Source of the DNA: an uncultured Ruminococcus sp.
GTDB lineage: Bacteria > Bacillota > Clostridia > Oscillospirales > Ruminococcaceae
DNA: 15,369 nt
Assembly: GCA_947175005.1 (NCBI GenBank)
Contig: CAMWLD010000019.1
Location: 1-15,369, forward strand
Direction of reading: 5' to 3'
In this document: positions 13,516 to 15,369 of the stretch, in pieces
Layout of the letters: every line of letters begins with the position of its first letter
Numbering within the stretch: the stretch's first letter is position 1
Position numbers and translations under genes: made by a program
Notes under the pieces: generated by a model
Told to the model about the DNA's origin: nothing
Seen by the model: only the letters and a program-made list of their open reading frames with translations
The model's database searches: none

Positions 13516-15348
13516 ATTGTAATAACTTGACTGGAGCGCAAAAAGCTCCGCATATTTACCGCCTTTTTCCATAAGCTCGGAATGAGTGCCGCACTCTGCC
13601 ACCTGACCGTTTTCGACAAGGATTATCCTGTCGCAGAAGCGTGTTGAAGCCAGCCTGTGGGAAATGAACACGCAGGATTTTCCCTCTGCGAATTTCGTGT
13701 AGTTAAGATACATTTCCTGCTCCGCAATAGCGTCCAGCGCCGCCGTAGGCTCGTCCAGAAGCAGCACAGGGGCATTTTTATTCAAAGCCTTTGCAAGAGC
13801 AAGCTTCTGCATTTCTCCTCCCGACAGGTCTACCGAATCAATGTACACACCCCTTACAAGATGAGTGTCAGCACCCTTTTCAAGACTGTTCACCTTGTCC
13901 CATATCCCCGCCTTTTTAAGGCAGTCAAAAAGCTTTTCCTTATCATAATCCGTCTGCCCCGTTACATTCTCCCCAATGGTCGCCGCAAAAGGCGAAATAT
14001 CCTGAAACACCGTGGAGAACAGCTTGAAATATTCCTCCCTGTTATACTCGTTCACAGGCACACCGTTAAGAAGAATTTCTCCCTCCGTGGGATTATAAAG
14101 CCCGCACATAAGCTTAACAAGCGTAGTCTTGCCCGCTCCGTTATGTCCCACCAAAGCAAGCTTTTCACCTTTGCGGAGCGTAAATGAAAGATTTTTTATC
14201 GTAGCCTCATCCGCCCCCGAATATTTGTAGGAAACATTCTTAAATTCTATCTCGCATTCACCCCCCGGCAGCGGCTGCCCCTCTCCCCGGTTTGTCCTGT
14301 CCTCCATTTCCAGATAATCACGGACATAGCATATATTGTTTGATATCCACTGATACCCCGAAAAATTGTTGAACCAGTCGCTTGTAGCCCCCGACAAACG
14401 CATTATCGAATTAAAGTACAGCACAAAATCTCCCGGGCTTATATTCCCCGCCGCCACCATGTAAATGGCATAAGCATAAGCCGCAAAATTCCCCAAGGAC
14501 ATTATCACCACAGATAACGTATCATGCCCGAATTCCCATGCGTCCTGCTGCCTGTACCACTCCATGCGTTCCTTAAACGCCCTAATAAATCCCTTATTAA
14601 GAAGATTTTCCAAACTGAACAGCCGCACATCCTTAGCCCTTGAAACATCTCCTGCCGCATTTTTGATGTAATTTAATTGTCTCTCGCTGTTCTGCCAGTT
14701 GTCCGCCATGTTCCATATCCAGTTCATCTTGCGGCGGTTAATAAAAAAGCACAGCCCCGCAGGGATCGCCACAATAGGCACAAGCCAGATGCTCAAGCCC
14801 GAAAGTATGGCAGAATATGTGAAAAACTCTGCAATATGCCTTATGCTGCCCCTAAGGTTAATGGGCGTGTTGTAGTTTGCCACATACACACCGTTAATAG
14901 CCTTGTTAAGCTTGTCGCTGTTTTCCGAGCTTTCGTTGTTTTCGTAATCGGTGGTCATGCACTTTTCCATAAGCATATTGTGAAAATGCATGCTTGACTT
15001 GGCATGACCTACATTGCTATTGTATCGTTCCGAAACACCCTGAAGATATATACAGATGAATTTTCCCAAAATCACCCCTGCGCATATTATGAGTATCTTC
15101 CTGTCCAGCCCCGATAACGCCAGGTCCACCACATACTTATTTATGTATGTGTCTGTCAGATTGAGAAAGAACGTTGAAAGCGCAAAGCCGAAACAGCATA
15201 TTACTACCTTTTTATCCCCCTGCCATATATGCTTCATGGCATAAATAAGATTTTCTATAATGCCGTACTTGTTCTTTTTCAGCTGTTCACGGTATTTTTT
15301 GTCATTCTCTTTTTTCTTCGCTCCGCCGTATTTTGCAACCTTTACCAT
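13483..15348 (-). CDS. ABC exporter half-transporter, likely partner of the next gene
   Basis: The 621-residue protein has a charged Lys-rich N-terminus (1-30), an exporter-type membrane domain (hydrophobic stretches at about 48-65, 86-102, 172-202, 277-299 and 303-316) and a nucleotide-binding domain (about 365-610). Motifs are intact: Walker A GHNGAGKT (401-408), Q449, signature LSGGE (508-512), Walker B LLLDE (529-533) and H564. Since the downstream protein also has a catalytic Glu, both ATP sites look active. The ATG at 15348 follows GAGGAGGGGG. The gene ends DEKLAEEAGI with ATATGA, an ATGA overlap that probably once coupled it directly to the next ABC gene, now 85 bp away. Its substrate is unknown. 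Confidence 0.93.
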   Translation of the reverse strand: MVKVAKYGGAKKKENDKKYREQLKKNKYGIIENLIYAMKHIWQGDKKVVICCFGFALSTFFLNLTDTYINKYVVDLALSGLDRKILIICAGVILGKFICIYLQGVSERYNSNVGHAKSSMHFHNMLMEKCMTTDYENNESSENSDKLNKAINGVYVANYNTPINLRGSIRHIAEFFTYSAILSGLSIWLVPIVAIPAGLCFFINRRKMNWIWNMADNWQNSERQLNYIKNAAGDVSRAKDVRLFSLENLLNKGFIRAFKERMEWYRQQDAWEFGHDTLSVVIMSLGNFAAYAYAIYMVAAGNISPGDFVLYFNSIMRLSGATSDWFNNFSGYQWISNNICYVRDYLEMEDRTNRGEGQPLPGGECEIEFKNVSYKYSGADEATIKNLSFTLRKGEKLALVGHNGAGKTTLVKLMCGLYNPTEGEILLNGVPVNEYNREEYFKLFSTVFQDISPFAATIGENVTGQTDYDKEKLFDCLKKAGIWDKVNSLEKGADTHLVRGVYIDSVDLSGGEMQKLALAKALNKNAPVLLLDEPTAALDAIAEQEMYLNYTKFAEGKSCVFISHRLASTRFCDRIILVENGQVAECGTHSELMEKGGKYAELFALQSSYYNDEKLAEEAGI

Positions 15349-15369
15349 ATCGCAGCCCCCTCCTCACAC

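Overview
The window reads as a Gram-positive member of the Clostridia, most likely Ruminococcus or another Oscillospiraceae genus. The grounds are strong AGGAGG-type ribosome binding sites, near-perfect TTGACA/17 bp/TATAAT promoters, RNase J and GdpP as housekeeping proteins, lipoprotein-anchored sugar-binding and glucanase proteins, and moderate GC with AT-rich intergenic DNA. This placement is inference from gene content; no rRNA is present. There are no tRNA or rRNA genes, CRISPR arrays, transposases or phage genes.

Layout. (1) Positions 1-5744, all on the minus strand: a long-leader RNase J gene (rnj) is followed by gdpP (c-di-AMP phosphodiesterase with two PAS domains), a small four-helix membrane protein, and a NUDIX hydrolase that runs off the left edge. 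rnj has a consensus promoter about 500 nt upstream. Its leader contains three copies of a short motif, a candidate structured RNA and overlapping hairpins next to the start codon. (2) Positions 6330-11448 hold a beta-glucan utilisation locus. On the minus strand are a GH16 licheninase lipoprotein with its own consensus promoter, an AraC-type regulator and a small nucleotidyltransferase. Divergent from them, on the plus strand, are a highly expressed-looking solute-binding lipoprotein and a cytoplasmic GH5 glucanase. No permease or ATPase gene accompanies the binding protein. (3) Positions 11499-15348, minus strand: two adjacent ABC exporter half-transporters, probably forming a heterodimer. 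They are separated by a GC-rich hairpin flanked by a 33-bp imperfect direct repeat.

How it fits together. The surface licheninase would cut mixed-linkage beta-glucan, the binding protein would capture the oligosaccharides, a permease encoded elsewhere would import them, and the GH5 enzyme would cleave them in the cytoplasm. The AraC protein is the obvious candidate regulator: two direct repeats exactly 20 bp apart lie just upstream of the weak promoter region of the binding-protein gene. The rnj-gdpP pair is housekeeping (RNA turnover and c-di-AMP homeostasis). Its most unusual parts are non-coding (the rnj leader) and a roughly 210-residue low-complexity N-terminal extension on RNase J.

I see no clear new defence or mobile system. 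The best leads are the rnj leader, the inter-ABC duplication and the permease-less glucan locus.
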